Below are positions 27,962-35,521 of a stretch of DNA of 64,000 nt, piece by piece; position 1 is the stretch's first letter; every line of letters starts with the position of its first letter. The position numbers and the translations under genes are program-made. The stretch is taken from NCBI RefSeq assembly GCF_018687815.1, contig NZ_CP061306.1, forward strand, positions 310,001 to 374,000, given 5' to 3'. This DNA is from Polynucleobacter sp. JS-JIR-II-b4 (GTDB taxonomy: Bacteria; Pseudomonadota; Gammaproteobacteria; Burkholderiales; Burkholderiaceae). The notes below the pieces were generated by a model. That model had not been told where the DNA came from, did not search any database, and was given only the letters and a program-made list of their open reading frames with translations.

Positions 27962-28021
27962 TCTATGTTTTTAAGTATCTTCTTATGCATCAGATTTTAA
28001 TTAATTATTTAAAGAGTATTT

Positions 28022-28744
28022 ATGGATAAATCTAAGGAGCCTAGTGAGGCATTCCCTTATCAACCCCCAACTGACGAGATTCGAGCGAAATTTAAACATA
28101 TCTTCGAATTAGGAGGTCCCTTACCTGGACGTTTTTGCAAAATATTTTTTGATAAGTTAATCGCCCTAATTTTTTTAGCACTTTCAATACCTGTATTTCT
28201 ATTATTAAAATTTGCTTTTTTGATTGAGGGCTGGCTCATTCCAGAGAATTCCGGCCCTATGTTTTTCTATTACAACGCAGTAAGTGCTGGGCAAATAGTG
28301 CCAAAATATAAAATTCGGCTTATTAAGATGAAATACATTGACCCTGCGGGAGCGTCTCATGGGGACTGGAGGGCGTATTCTGCAGAGTGGTCAAATGAAA
28401 GCCGAACCCATATCGGTCGGTTTGTAAAGGCGTTTTATTTGGATGAATTGCCTCAGTTTTACAGTGTTCTCAAGGGGGATATGAGTCTTGTAGGCCCTAG
28501 ACCATTAGCGGTAATTCACTATGACCGCGACTTGGCTCAGGGCAATGTGACTAGAAAACTTCTCAAGGGTGGCTTGTTAGGTTTGGGTCATATTAATAAA
28601 GGTACTTCCGAGCTCGGTAATCCTATTTATGAATATGAGTATGTGGACCAGTATTTAAAGCGATCTTCTTTTAGTTTATTGTGCCTCGATTTATGGATAA
28701 TTTGGCGAGGTATGTTAGTTATTTCTAAAGGCGGAGGTCACTAA
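28022..28744 (+). CDS. Monotopic sugar-phosphate transferase (WcaJ/PglC type)
   Basis: A 240-residue bacterial sugar transferase, which moves a hexose- or HexNAc-1-phosphate onto undecaprenyl phosphate. A membrane-inserted hydrophobic hairpin (about residues 45-75, with a Pro) follows a short polar lead. The catalytic segment has Y-L-D-E-L-P-Q-F-Y with the Asp-Glu dyad, then K-G-D-M-S-L-V-G-P-R-P. The length is that of the minimal PglC-like catalytic core, without the four extra helices of full-size WcaJ. With two WecA-like enzymes also present, three potential initiators lie in this window. Confidence 0.9.
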   Translation: MDKSKEPSEAFPYQPPTDEIRAKFKHIFELGGPLPGRFCKIFFDKLIALIFLALSIPVFLLLKFAFLIEGWLIPENSGPMFFYYNAVSAGQIVPKYKIRLIKMKYIDPAGASHGDWRAYSAEWSNESRTHIGRFVKAFYLDELPQFYSVLKGDMSLVGPRPLAVIHYDRDLAQGNVTRKLLKGGLLGLGHINKGTSELGNPIYEYEYVDQYLKRSSFSLLCLDLWIIWRGMLVISKGGGH

Positions 28745-28944
28745 GCTTTCCATCACTATACTATGACGGTATAGATAATTAGAAAATATTTTTTATAACG
28801 TCATTAATGCTATTATTAAATAGAATCCACATTAATCTAGAAATAAATTTATAAAATTGAGCTCACTATTTAGTGACGCCAATCAAATTGAGGATCAAAC
28901 GATCTCGAGTTTACGAATATTCCGAATCGAAAATAATACGTAAA
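28745..28944. other. AT-rich intergenic spacer
   Basis: 200 bp without a clear gene. A small hairpin (CTATAC/GTATAG, 28756-28774) after the sugar transferase is followed by an AT-rich run and may be a weak terminator. The rest probably carries the promoter of the 28945 gene. Confidence 0.4.
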
Positions 28945-30093
28945 ATGAAAATTGCCTTTTTAACATTAGAAGATCCAAAGAATATTCTCGCTTGGTCTGG
29001 AATTCCTTTTTTCTTATCTCAAGCGCTCATAAGAAGAGGTCACGATCTTATTTTTCTGGGACCTCTTCAAAAAAAATACAATTTATTCACAGGCTTAAAA
29101 TCAGTTATCTACAAATATTTACTAGGCAAAAAATATTTAAGAGATCGTGATGTGCTGCAAATAAACTCTTACTCTCAGCAAATTAGAAAAAAGCTAAAAG
29201 ATATAGATTGCGATCTCATTTTATCTACAAGCACTCTTCCAGTCTCTAATCTGAATGCCCTGGATCAGCCGATAGTTACATGGTGCGATGCAACATTTTA
29301 TGGAGTGCAGCAGTATTATCCAGAATTCACTAATTTATGTTCTGAAACAAGAAATTCAGGTAATAAATTAGAGTCCTCTGCATTAGAAAATGTTTCACTT
29401 GCGATTTTTTCATCGGCATGGGCTGCCCAATCGGCATTAGATGGATATGGTACACAGTCAAATAAAGTTAAAGTGATTCAATTTGGAGCAAATATTAATC
29501 AAAATAGAGATATTGAATTAATAAAAGACAATATATTTAATAAAAGAAAGGGTGTGTGTAAACTTCTTTTTATCGGCGTAGATTGGATTAGAAAAGGTGG
29601 AGATTTAGCTCTTAAAATCGCAGATAATCTAAATAGAATGGGTTTAGTAACAGAGTTACATATAGTTGGATGCACTCCACTTATTGACCACAATCCATCA
29701 TTTTTAATAAAACATGGATTTTTAAACAAAAATATTCAGCAGGATAATCAGATCCTAGATGAGTTATTTCTTTGTTCTCATTTTCTGCTCGTTCCATCCA
29801 TGGCCGAATGCTATGGACTTGTTTTTGCAGAGGCTAGCTCTTGGGGTTTGCCTTCCATTACAAGGCTTTCGGGGGGAATTGCTTCTGTTGTTAAGAGTGG
29901 TGTAAATGGCTATGCATTTGATCCTTCTGCCAGTATTGACGATTACTGTCAGTATATCTTTGATAAATTTAGTAATTCCCCAGAATACGAAGCATTATCT
30001 CTAAGCACTTTAAATCATTACGAGGATGTTTTAAATTGGGATGTTGCTATTAAAAAATTTGAATATCTCACCAATGAAATACTAAAAAAATAG
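28945..30093 (+). CDS. Glycosyltransferase, GT4 family
   Basis: 382 residues from the ATG at 28945, chosen because M-K-I-A-F-L-T-L-E is the normal beginning of a GT4 protein; a GTG 24 codons earlier would add an unusual basic lead. The acceptor domain has F-F-L-S-Q-A-L-I-R-R-G-H-D. The donor domain shows F-I-G-V-D-W-I-R-K-G-G-D and P-S-M-A-E-C-Y-G-L-V-F-A-E-A-S-S-W-G-L-P (E-x7-E plus the usual Gly-x-Pro). The gene is monocistronic in appearance, AT-rich, and is the last gene of the polysaccharide locus. Confidence 0.85.
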   Translation: MKIAFLTLEDPKNILAWSGIPFFLSQALIRRGHDLIFLGPLQKKYNLFTGLKSVIYKYLLGKKYLRDRDVLQINSYSQQIRKKLKDIDCDLILSTSTLPVSNLNALDQPIVTWCDATFYGVQQYYPEFTNLCSETRNSGNKLESSALENVSLAIFSSAWAAQSALDGYGTQSNKVKVIQFGANINQNRDIELIKDNIFNKRKGVCKLLFIGVDWIRKGGDLALKIADNLNRMGLVTELHIVGCTPLIDHNPSFLIKHGFLNKNIQQDNQILDELFLCSHFLLVPSMAECYGLVFAEASSWGLPSITRLSGGIASVVKSGVNGYAFDPSASIDDYCQYIFDKFSNSPEYEALSLSTLNHYEDVLNWDVAIKKFEYLTNEILKK

Positions 30094-30112
30094 ATTTGAT
30101 GATGTTATTAAT

Positions 30113-30133
30113 GAGTTGTTGCAAGGACAACTC
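30113..30133. terminator. Hairpin between convergent genes
   Basis: A 7-bp perfect stem (GAGTTGT/ACAACTC) with a 7-base loop sits 20 bp after the glycosyltransferase stop and before the convergent lipoprotein gene. There is no T run directly after it, so termination is only possible. Confidence 0.35.
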
Positions 30134-30191
30134 CTTCCCCATTCTCATTTACTAAAGTAGTGAAGTGCTCTTGGATGCCTTTACAAATTAA

Positions 30192-30479
30192 TTACTTATT
30201 TGGGATCGAACGGGTTTCGAGATTAACCTCATCAGGCGACTTGCATTCCACAATAATTGAGCTGATATTGGTCTGGGTTACCGTGTAACCCCTTGTTGTA
30301 CAGATCTCCCCGGCCTTCTGGTAGCAGTTACTCAGATCACCCGTCTCCAAAAAGCCTCCACACACTAATTGATAGCCTTCTTTTCCATGGGAGGTATAGG
30401 TTGGTGTGACTGGGGTGCTACAACCGCTAGTGAGAAGGATAAGACAAGAGATGGCGGTGGCGCCCAGAGTAAAACGCAT
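30192..30479 (-). CDS. Small putative lipoprotein
   Basis: 95 residues with a signal peptide and lipobox L-T-S-G-C (C20). The mature part has four more cysteines (in L-V-C-G-G, N-C-Y-Q, E-I-C-T-T and V-E-C-K), enough for two disulfides in the periplasm. No known domain is recognised. It is divergent from the secretion operon and shares a roughly 90-bp promoter region with it, including the CRP-type palindrome, so the same regulator may control both. Confidence 0.72.
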   Translation of the reverse strand: MRFTLGATAISCLILLTSGCSTPVTPTYTSHGKEGYQLVCGGFLETGDLSNCYQKAGEICTTRGYTVTQTNISSIIVECKSPDEVNLETRSIPNK

Positions 30480-30508
30480 TTTTTAAGTTCCATGTTCAAA
30501 ACAATAAA

Positions 30509-30524
30509 AGTGATATTAATCACA
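30509..30524. promoter_or_regulatory. CRP/FNR-type palindrome upstream of the T1SS operon
   Basis: AGTGA-TATTAA-TCACA matches the CRP consensus TGTGA-N6-TCACA at 9 of 10 positions. It lies 45 bp before the ABC transporter ATG and just inside the divergent spacer with the lipoprotein gene. The Crp-like regulator encoded in this operon has the matching recognition helix. I could not assign a convincing -10 box. Confidence 0.68.
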
Positions 30525-30568
30525 TTTATGCTAATATGCAACTCTTGATTTTGCCATAAAGATATGAA

Positions 30569-32317
30569 ATGAAAGCATCTGCGCTGGGGGTTTTGCGGAA
30601 CAACATCCCTAAAAATGAAATCACTGAAGCCTTACTTCAGTTTAAAAAAGCCTTTAGAAGTATTGGTATTTTCACAGCAATCATCAATTTGCTCATGCTT
30701 GTTCCCTCCATCTACATGATGCAGGTTTATGACCGAGTACTAGCCAGCAGAAACGATTTCACCCTATTCATGCTCAGCTTTATTGCCTTGGGCCTATATG
30801 GCTTGATTTCTGCTCTTGAGCATGTCAGAAGCATGATTGTGATTCGTATCGGCGCCAAAATTGATGCTTTTTTGAATCAACGTATCTACACCGCTGCTTT
30901 TGAGCAAAACTTGCGTGGAGCTGGTGTCAATGCTGGCCAGGCCCTGAATGACCTCACTACTATTCGTCAATTTGTGACTGGTAGCGGCATGTTTGCTTTC
31001 TTTGATGCCCCTTGGTTCCCTCTCTATTTATTAGTTATTTTTATCTTTAACCCTTGGGTTGGCCTATTCGCTTTAGTTTCAATCGTTATTTTGGTAGCTC
31101 TAGCTTGGTTAAACCAGTGGGTTTCTTCAGCAGCGCTCAATGAAGCAAGCGCCGTATCGATTCAATCTACCAGCATGGCAACCAACAACTTGCGAAATGC
31201 TGAAGTGATTGAAGCCATGGGAATGCTTCCTCAGATTCGCGAACGCTGGTTCTCGCTCCACAATCGTTTTTTGCATCTCCAGGCAGAAGCCAGTCGTAAG
31301 GCAGCTGTCATTACGGCCATCACAAAGTTTGTCAGAACCAGTGTGCAGTCCTTGATTTTGGGTGTTGCCGCTCTTTTGGTGATTAAGGGAGAGTTATCTG
31401 GTGGCGTCATGATTGCAGCTTCCATTCTTCTGGGGAGAACCTTAAGTCCAGTGGAGCAAATCATTGGAGTTTGGAAGCAGTGGCAGGGCGTAGTCAGTGC
31501 TTATAAAAGACTTGAAGACCTTCTGAAAAGACACCCGCCCAGAAAAGCAGGCATGAGCTTGCCGGATCCAGAGGGTAGTCTGAGGGTGGAGCAAGTGGCT
31601 GCTGCGCCGCCTGGGTCTAATAGAACCGTTGTTCGTAATATCAATTTTGAACTTCGTGCCGGTGAAATCATGGGCATGATTGGGGCGAGTGGCTCTGGCA
31701 AGTCAACCTTGGCCCGCTTACTCGTTGGAGTCTGGCCAGTGGCTATGGGAAGCGTTCGCATAGACGGAGCTGATGTTTTCCAATGGAGCAAGGATGAATT
31801 AGGCCCATTTATGGGATACCTACCGCAAGATATTGAACTCTTTGCGGGCACTATTGCTGAAAATATTGCGCGTTTTGGTGAGGTAGATTCATTTAAGGTT
31901 GTTGCAGCTGCCAAGCTTGCTGGTGTGCATGAATTAATCCTCCAAATGCCTGAGGGCTATGAAACTCGTGTGGGCGATGGTGGTGCTGGATTATCCGGTG
32001 GACAAAAGCAGCGCATCGGCTTGGCCCGTGCATTGTATGGAGATCCAGTCTTTATCGTCCTAGATGAGCCTAATTCCAACTTAGATGAGGCTGGCGAATT
32101 AGCGCTTGCACAATCGATTCTGGAGCTCAAGAAGCGCCAAAGAACGGTCATTATTATTAGCCACAGACCATCCATTATTCGAGTAACAGATAAATTGTTG
32201 GTACTTCAAAATGGAGCGGCAATTGCCTTTGGACCAACTGAGCAAGTTTTAGAAGCGATGGCTAAGGCACAAAATAAACCTCCGCTAGCTCAGGGCCCTA
32301 GCCCTGCCGCTCAATAA
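30569..32317 (+). CDS. Type I secretion ABC transporter (PrtD type)
   Basis: 582 residues: an N-terminal six-helix membrane domain (about residues 30-320) and a C-terminal ATPase domain. Walker A is G-A-S-G-S-G-K-S-T (about 372-380), the signature is L-S-G-G-Q-K-Q-R, Walker B is F-I-V-L-D-E-P, followed by the H-loop I-I-S-H-R. There is no N-terminal C39 peptidase domain, as is usual for PrtD-type transporters of RTX proteases, lipases and S-layer proteins. It energises one-step export across both membranes and should move the giant protein at 35522. The adaptor and channel genes follow at 13 bp and then with overlap. Confidence 0.94.
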   Translation: MKASALGVLRNNIPKNEITEALLQFKKAFRSIGIFTAIINLLMLVPSIYMMQVYDRVLASRNDFTLFMLSFIALGLYGLISALEHVRSMIVIRIGAKIDAFLNQRIYTAAFEQNLRGAGVNAGQALNDLTTIRQFVTGSGMFAFFDAPWFPLYLLVIFIFNPWVGLFALVSIVILVALAWLNQWVSSAALNEASAVSIQSTSMATNNLRNAEVIEAMGMLPQIRERWFSLHNRFLHLQAEASRKAAVITAITKFVRTSVQSLILGVAALLVIKGELSGGVMIAASILLGRTLSPVEQIIGVWKQWQGVVSAYKRLEDLLKRHPPRKAGMSLPDPEGSLRVEQVAAAPPGSNRTVVRNINFELRAGEIMGMIGASGSGKSTLARLLVGVWPVAMGSVRIDGADVFQWSKDELGPFMGYLPQDIELFAGTIAENIARFGEVDSFKVVAAAKLAGVHELILQMPEGYETRVGDGGAGLSGGQKQRIGLARALYGDPVFIVLDEPNSNLDEAGELALAQSILELKKRQRTVIIISHRPSIIRVTDKLLVLQNGAAIAFGPTEQVLEAMAKAQNKPPLAQGPSPAAQ

Positions 32318-32330
32318 GACTGTAGGCATC

Positions 32331-33425
32331 ATGAAAACTTTCCTTTTGAATTTGTTTCACTCCACTCTTCGAGTGTTGCATCTAGATACAAAGCCTGCAG
32401 AAGATGCGCCATCTCCTGATGCAAAAGATGAGGAGCACTATGCCCGTTTGGGATGGCTCATTTTGCTGATTGGCTTTGGCGGTTTTCTATTGTGGGCTAC
32501 TTTCGCCCCCTTAGACAAAGGCGTTTCAGCTTCGGGTGTAGTGATAACCGACGGACAGCGCAAGGTTGTTCAGCCGATTGCTAATGGAGTGATTGACGAG
32601 ATTTTGGTTAAGGACGGCGACCATGTCAAAGCGGGGCAAGTAATCATCAGGATGAATGACTTGCAAGCCGTTGCTCAGGCAGACGGAACACGCGACCAAA
32701 TGCAAGGCGTGCAAGGACAAATTCGGGGGTTAGAGCTATCAATCTCTAGTCAAAAAGAGCAGCTTAATTACCTTAAAGCACAAAGTGCTGATCTGAGGAC
32801 CTTAAGCAATGAGGGGTATATTCCGCGTAGTCGATATCTAGAGGTAGAGCGGACAAAGCAACAGGTGATGGGTCAATTGGCCGAGAATGAAGGCAATCTG
32901 ATGCGTCAACGCAATTTATTGGCAGAGTTGGAAAAAAAATTACCTGCTTTTCAGTTTGATTTAGATAACGCCACTATTAAAGCCCCTGTGGATGGGCAAG
33001 TTATTAATCTGACGGTCTTTACTAAAGGACAGGTTGTCCAAGCGGGGGCGAAATTGATGGAGGTAGTCCCTGACGATCGCCCCTTGATTGTTGAAGCACG
33101 TGTGCCTGTTGTATTAATTGATAAGGTGCATATTGATTTACCAGTCCAAATGATTTTTTCTGCTCTCAATCAACGCGTTACCCCCCGAATTCCAGGGCGT
33201 GTCATGATGATCTCCTCGGATCGCACGACTGATGAGCGTACTGGCGAGCCCTATTACAAAATGCAGGCTCAAGTTACTGAAGCTGGTATGAAGCTATTAA
33301 AAGAAAATACCGTACGTGCCGGTATGCCAGTTGAAGTCTTTGTGGTGACTGGTGAGCGAAGCTTGATGAATTATTTATTGCGCCCTATTTTCGATCGTGC
33401 CAAAGGGTCTTTGATCGAGGAATGA
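32331..33425 (+). CDS. Type I secretion membrane-fusion protein (HlyD/PrtE family)
   Basis: 364 residues: short cytosolic N-terminus, one TM helix (about residues 38-60), a biotinyl-lipoyl half-motif at A-S-G-V-V and I-L-V-K-D-G-D-H-V-K-A-G-Q, a coiled-coil hairpin (about 110-200), the second half (A-P-V-D-G-Q-V) and a beta-barrel end with K-M-Q-A-Q-V and the V-R-A-G-M-P-V-E-V motif. This is the adaptor linking the ABC transporter to the TolC-like channel. Its stop overlaps the channel gene as ATGA. Confidence 0.94.
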   Translation: MKTFLLNLFHSTLRVLHLDTKPAEDAPSPDAKDEEHYARLGWLILLIGFGGFLLWATFAPLDKGVSASGVVITDGQRKVVQPIANGVIDEILVKDGDHVKAGQVIIRMNDLQAVAQADGTRDQMQGVQGQIRGLELSISSQKEQLNYLKAQSADLRTLSNEGYIPRSRYLEVERTKQQVMGQLAENEGNLMRQRNLLAELEKKLPAFQFDLDNATIKAPVDGQVINLTVFTKGQVVQAGAKLMEVVPDDRPLIVEARVPVVLIDKVHIDLPVQMIFSALNQRVTPRIPGRVMMISSDRTTDERTGEPYYKMQAQVTEAGMKLLKENTVRAGMPVEVFVVTGERSLMNYLLRPIFDRAKGSLIEE

Positions 33426-34771
33426 TCGTGCTTAAAAGACATTGCATTCTTTTCTTGTGTATCGCTAGCTTAGCGATGCCCGCATCTGCGCTCGATTTAT
33501 TGACTGCATATGATGCCGCCTTAAGTAACGACCCTACCTTTAGGTCCGCTATTAAAGAAAATGAGGCGGGGCAGGCTAATCGGATGATCGGTCGATCCGC
33601 CTTGATGCCTAAAGTTTCAGGTACTTATACCCAACAAGCCAATGATAGTAAGGTCAATGGCCCTGCATATACCAATGGGCCATACACAACCTTCTCTGAA
33701 GCGTACCCTAGCACCAACGGCGGCGTTAATGTAACACTACCTCTCTTTAATTTGCAGGCTATTGCTCAATATCGTCAAGGCATGGCCCAGGCAAATCAAA
33801 GTCAAGCTAAGTTTCTCTATCAAACGCAAGACCTCTTAGTGCGCGTTGCGCAGGCATATACGGATCTGCTGTACGCCCAAGACCAACTGCGCTTTATACA
33901 GAAGCAAAAAGCTGCCTATCAAGAACAAATTAAGGTCAATACCCGTACGTTCGAGTTGGGCGAGGGGACGATTACAGATAAGTTGGAATCCTTGTCAGCC
34001 TATGAGTTGGCTGATGCGCAAGTGATTGAAGCGGAAAGTGATGTAGAAAATACCAAGCGCAAATTAGAGGCCATTATTGGGCAACCTATTTCTTCTGTGC
34101 AGACTGTTAAGAAATTGCAAACCGGATTTAAGCCGACCGCCTTAGATCCTACGGCATTTGATTTTTGGAAAGATATGGCTCTTGCCAGTAACCCTGAAAT
34201 TATGATGGGTCAGTTTCAGATTGAGAGCGCTCGCCAAGAGTATTTAAAAAATAATTCAGCGCATTCTCCCACGGTTAACTTTATTGCTGGATGGAACGTA
34301 CAAAAGTCGAATTTTGTGAGCTCTATATATCAAAACAGTAATACCACTTCTGCTGGTTTACAGCTTTCTTTGCCGATTTTCAGTGGTGGAGAGACTCAAG
34401 GCAGGGCAGCGCAGGCAGCCGCTAATTACGAAAAAAGCAAGGCTGACTTAGATATTGCCAAAGAACGGATTATTACCGAGGTTCGTAAGCAATACGATGC
34501 TGTTTCATCTGGACAGCGAAGAATTGCTGCACTGCAGCGTGCAGTGGAGTCAGCAACTGAGTTGACTCGCGCTATGAGAAGTAGTGTGCGTGGCGGAGTG
34601 CGTATTAATTTGGATATTTTGGTGGCAGAAAAAACCTTGGCCACGGCTCAGCGCGACCTAGCGCAAGCTAAGTATAACTTTGTGCTGGCCTACCTTAAGT
34701 TAAAGCAGCAGGCTGGTAACTTGACCTTAGAGGATTTAGAGAGAACTGCCTTAAATTTTCAGAAAGACTAA
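33422..34771 (+). CDS. TolC-family outer-membrane channel of the T1SS
   Basis: 449 residues with a signal peptide (cleavage near A-S-A-L). The mature start L-L-T-A-Y-D-A-A-L-S-N-D-P is typical of the TolC/PrtF family. Two repeats of long coiled-coil helices with short outer-membrane strands follow (P-L-F-N-L-Q and P-I-F-S-G-G-E-T). The start ATG overlaps the adaptor stop (ATGA). The operon thus encodes a complete dedicated secretion apparatus. Confidence 0.93.
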   Translation: MIVLKRHCILFLCIASLAMPASALDLLTAYDAALSNDPTFRSAIKENEAGQANRMIGRSALMPKVSGTYTQQANDSKVNGPAYTNGPYTTFSEAYPSTNGGVNVTLPLFNLQAIAQYRQGMAQANQSQAKFLYQTQDLLVRVAQAYTDLLYAQDQLRFIQKQKAAYQEQIKVNTRTFELGEGTITDKLESLSAYELADAQVIEAESDVENTKRKLEAIIGQPISSVQTVKKLQTGFKPTALDPTAFDFWKDMALASNPEIMMGQFQIESARQEYLKNNSAHSPTVNFIAGWNVQKSNFVSSIYQNSNTTSAGLQLSLPIFSGGETQGRAAQAAANYEKSKADLDIAKERIITEVRKQYDAVSSGQRRIAALQRAVESATELTRAMRSSVRGGVRINLDILVAEKTLATAQRDLAQAKYNFVLAYLKLKQQAGNLTLEDLERTALNFQKD

Positions 34772-34776
34772 GGCTC

Positions 34777-35445
34777 ATGGATCCCAAAGTTTCTGTATTG
34801 CATAGTCTTCCCTTGTTTAATCTGGTAGATACCCATCATTTGAGTGGTCTAGTAAGCAACTCCCAAATCATCAAAGTACCTAAAGGGGGGATCATTTACA
34901 AGGCAAATACTCGCTTTGAGCACTTAATCTATGTTGGTTCGGGCGCACTAAGATCGATAGAGCTTGGGAATGAGAGAAGGGTTAGCTCTGTAGCGAATAT
35001 CCCGGCTGGTCAGCTGATTGGTCTGATGTACTTATTTGCAAAAAAATCACGATTAGATACCCTGCAGGCGCTTTCAGAGTCCCATATTTGGCTCTTAAAT
35101 GCGGCGGAAGTTGAAAAGACCCTATTGCGCTCCCCTGCGGCAATGACTAAATATTGTCAAATTCTGATAGAAACAATGCACAAGATGCATAAGGAGCGGC
35201 TATTGCTCCTGATGGACAAGGCAGATGCCCGAATTTTGGGGATTTTATCCAAATACATCAAAATCCATAATAAAGTGATGTTCTTGGAGGATTTGCCAAC
35301 CCAGCAAATGCTTGCTGACTTATCCAACACCTCTCGGGAAACGGTATCTAGAGCCATCAACAAGTGGTTCGTTGATGGCGTCTTGGCCAAAGAAAACGGT
35401 AAAATTTTGGTTAAAAGGGCCCAGGTTTTTAATTTTTTCATGTGA
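34777..35445 (+). CDS. Crp/Fnr-family transcription regulator of the T1SS locus
   Basis: 222 residues: an N-terminal cyclic-nucleotide-binding-like barrel, the long dimer helix and a C-terminal winged HTH (T-Q-Q-M-L-A-D-L-S-N then T-S-R-E-T-V-S-R). The recognition helix keeps R-E-x-x-x-R exactly as in E. coli CRP, which predicts TGTGA-N6-TCACA as the operator. The cAMP-pocket region (G-Q-L-I-G-L-M-Y-L-F) lacks the CRP Arg-Ser pair, and there is no FNR-type cysteine cluster, so the effector is probably neither cAMP nor an Fe-S cluster. It follows the TolC gene by 5 bp. Matching palindromes lie before the operon and before the giant gene, so it most likely coordinates transporter and substrate. 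Confidence 0.88.
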   Translation: MDPKVSVLHSLPLFNLVDTHHLSGLVSNSQIIKVPKGGIIYKANTRFEHLIYVGSGALRSIELGNERRVSSVANIPAGQLIGLMYLFAKKSRLDTLQALSESHIWLLNAAEVEKTLLRSPAAMTKYCQILIETMHKMHKERLLLLMDKADARILGILSKYIKIHNKVMFLEDLPTQQMLADLSNTSRETVSRAINKWFVDGVLAKENGKILVKRAQVFNFFM

Positions 35446-35456
35446 TATCCGTCACA
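35441..35456. promoter_or_regulatory. Perfect CRP-type operator before the giant gene
   Basis: TGTGA-TATCCG-TCACA is a perfect CRP half-site pair. It overlaps the stop codon of the regulator gene. A possible -10 (TAAAAA or AAAAAT, preceded by TG) at 35477-35483 would put the start of transcription near 35490, which places the operator at about -41.5 as in class II CRP activation. Confidence 0.8.
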
Positions 35457-35521
35457 TACTTTCCGCTTTTTCCCTGTAAAAATCATCACTAATTGCCATT
35501 TTTTAACGTTTGGATATAACG

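Noticed and set aside
35446..35521. FNR (TTGAT-N4-ATCAA) site before the giant gene
   Set aside because: The palindrome is TGTGA-N6-TCACA, the CRP type; the regulator's recognition helix also fits CRP and it lacks the FNR cysteine cluster.
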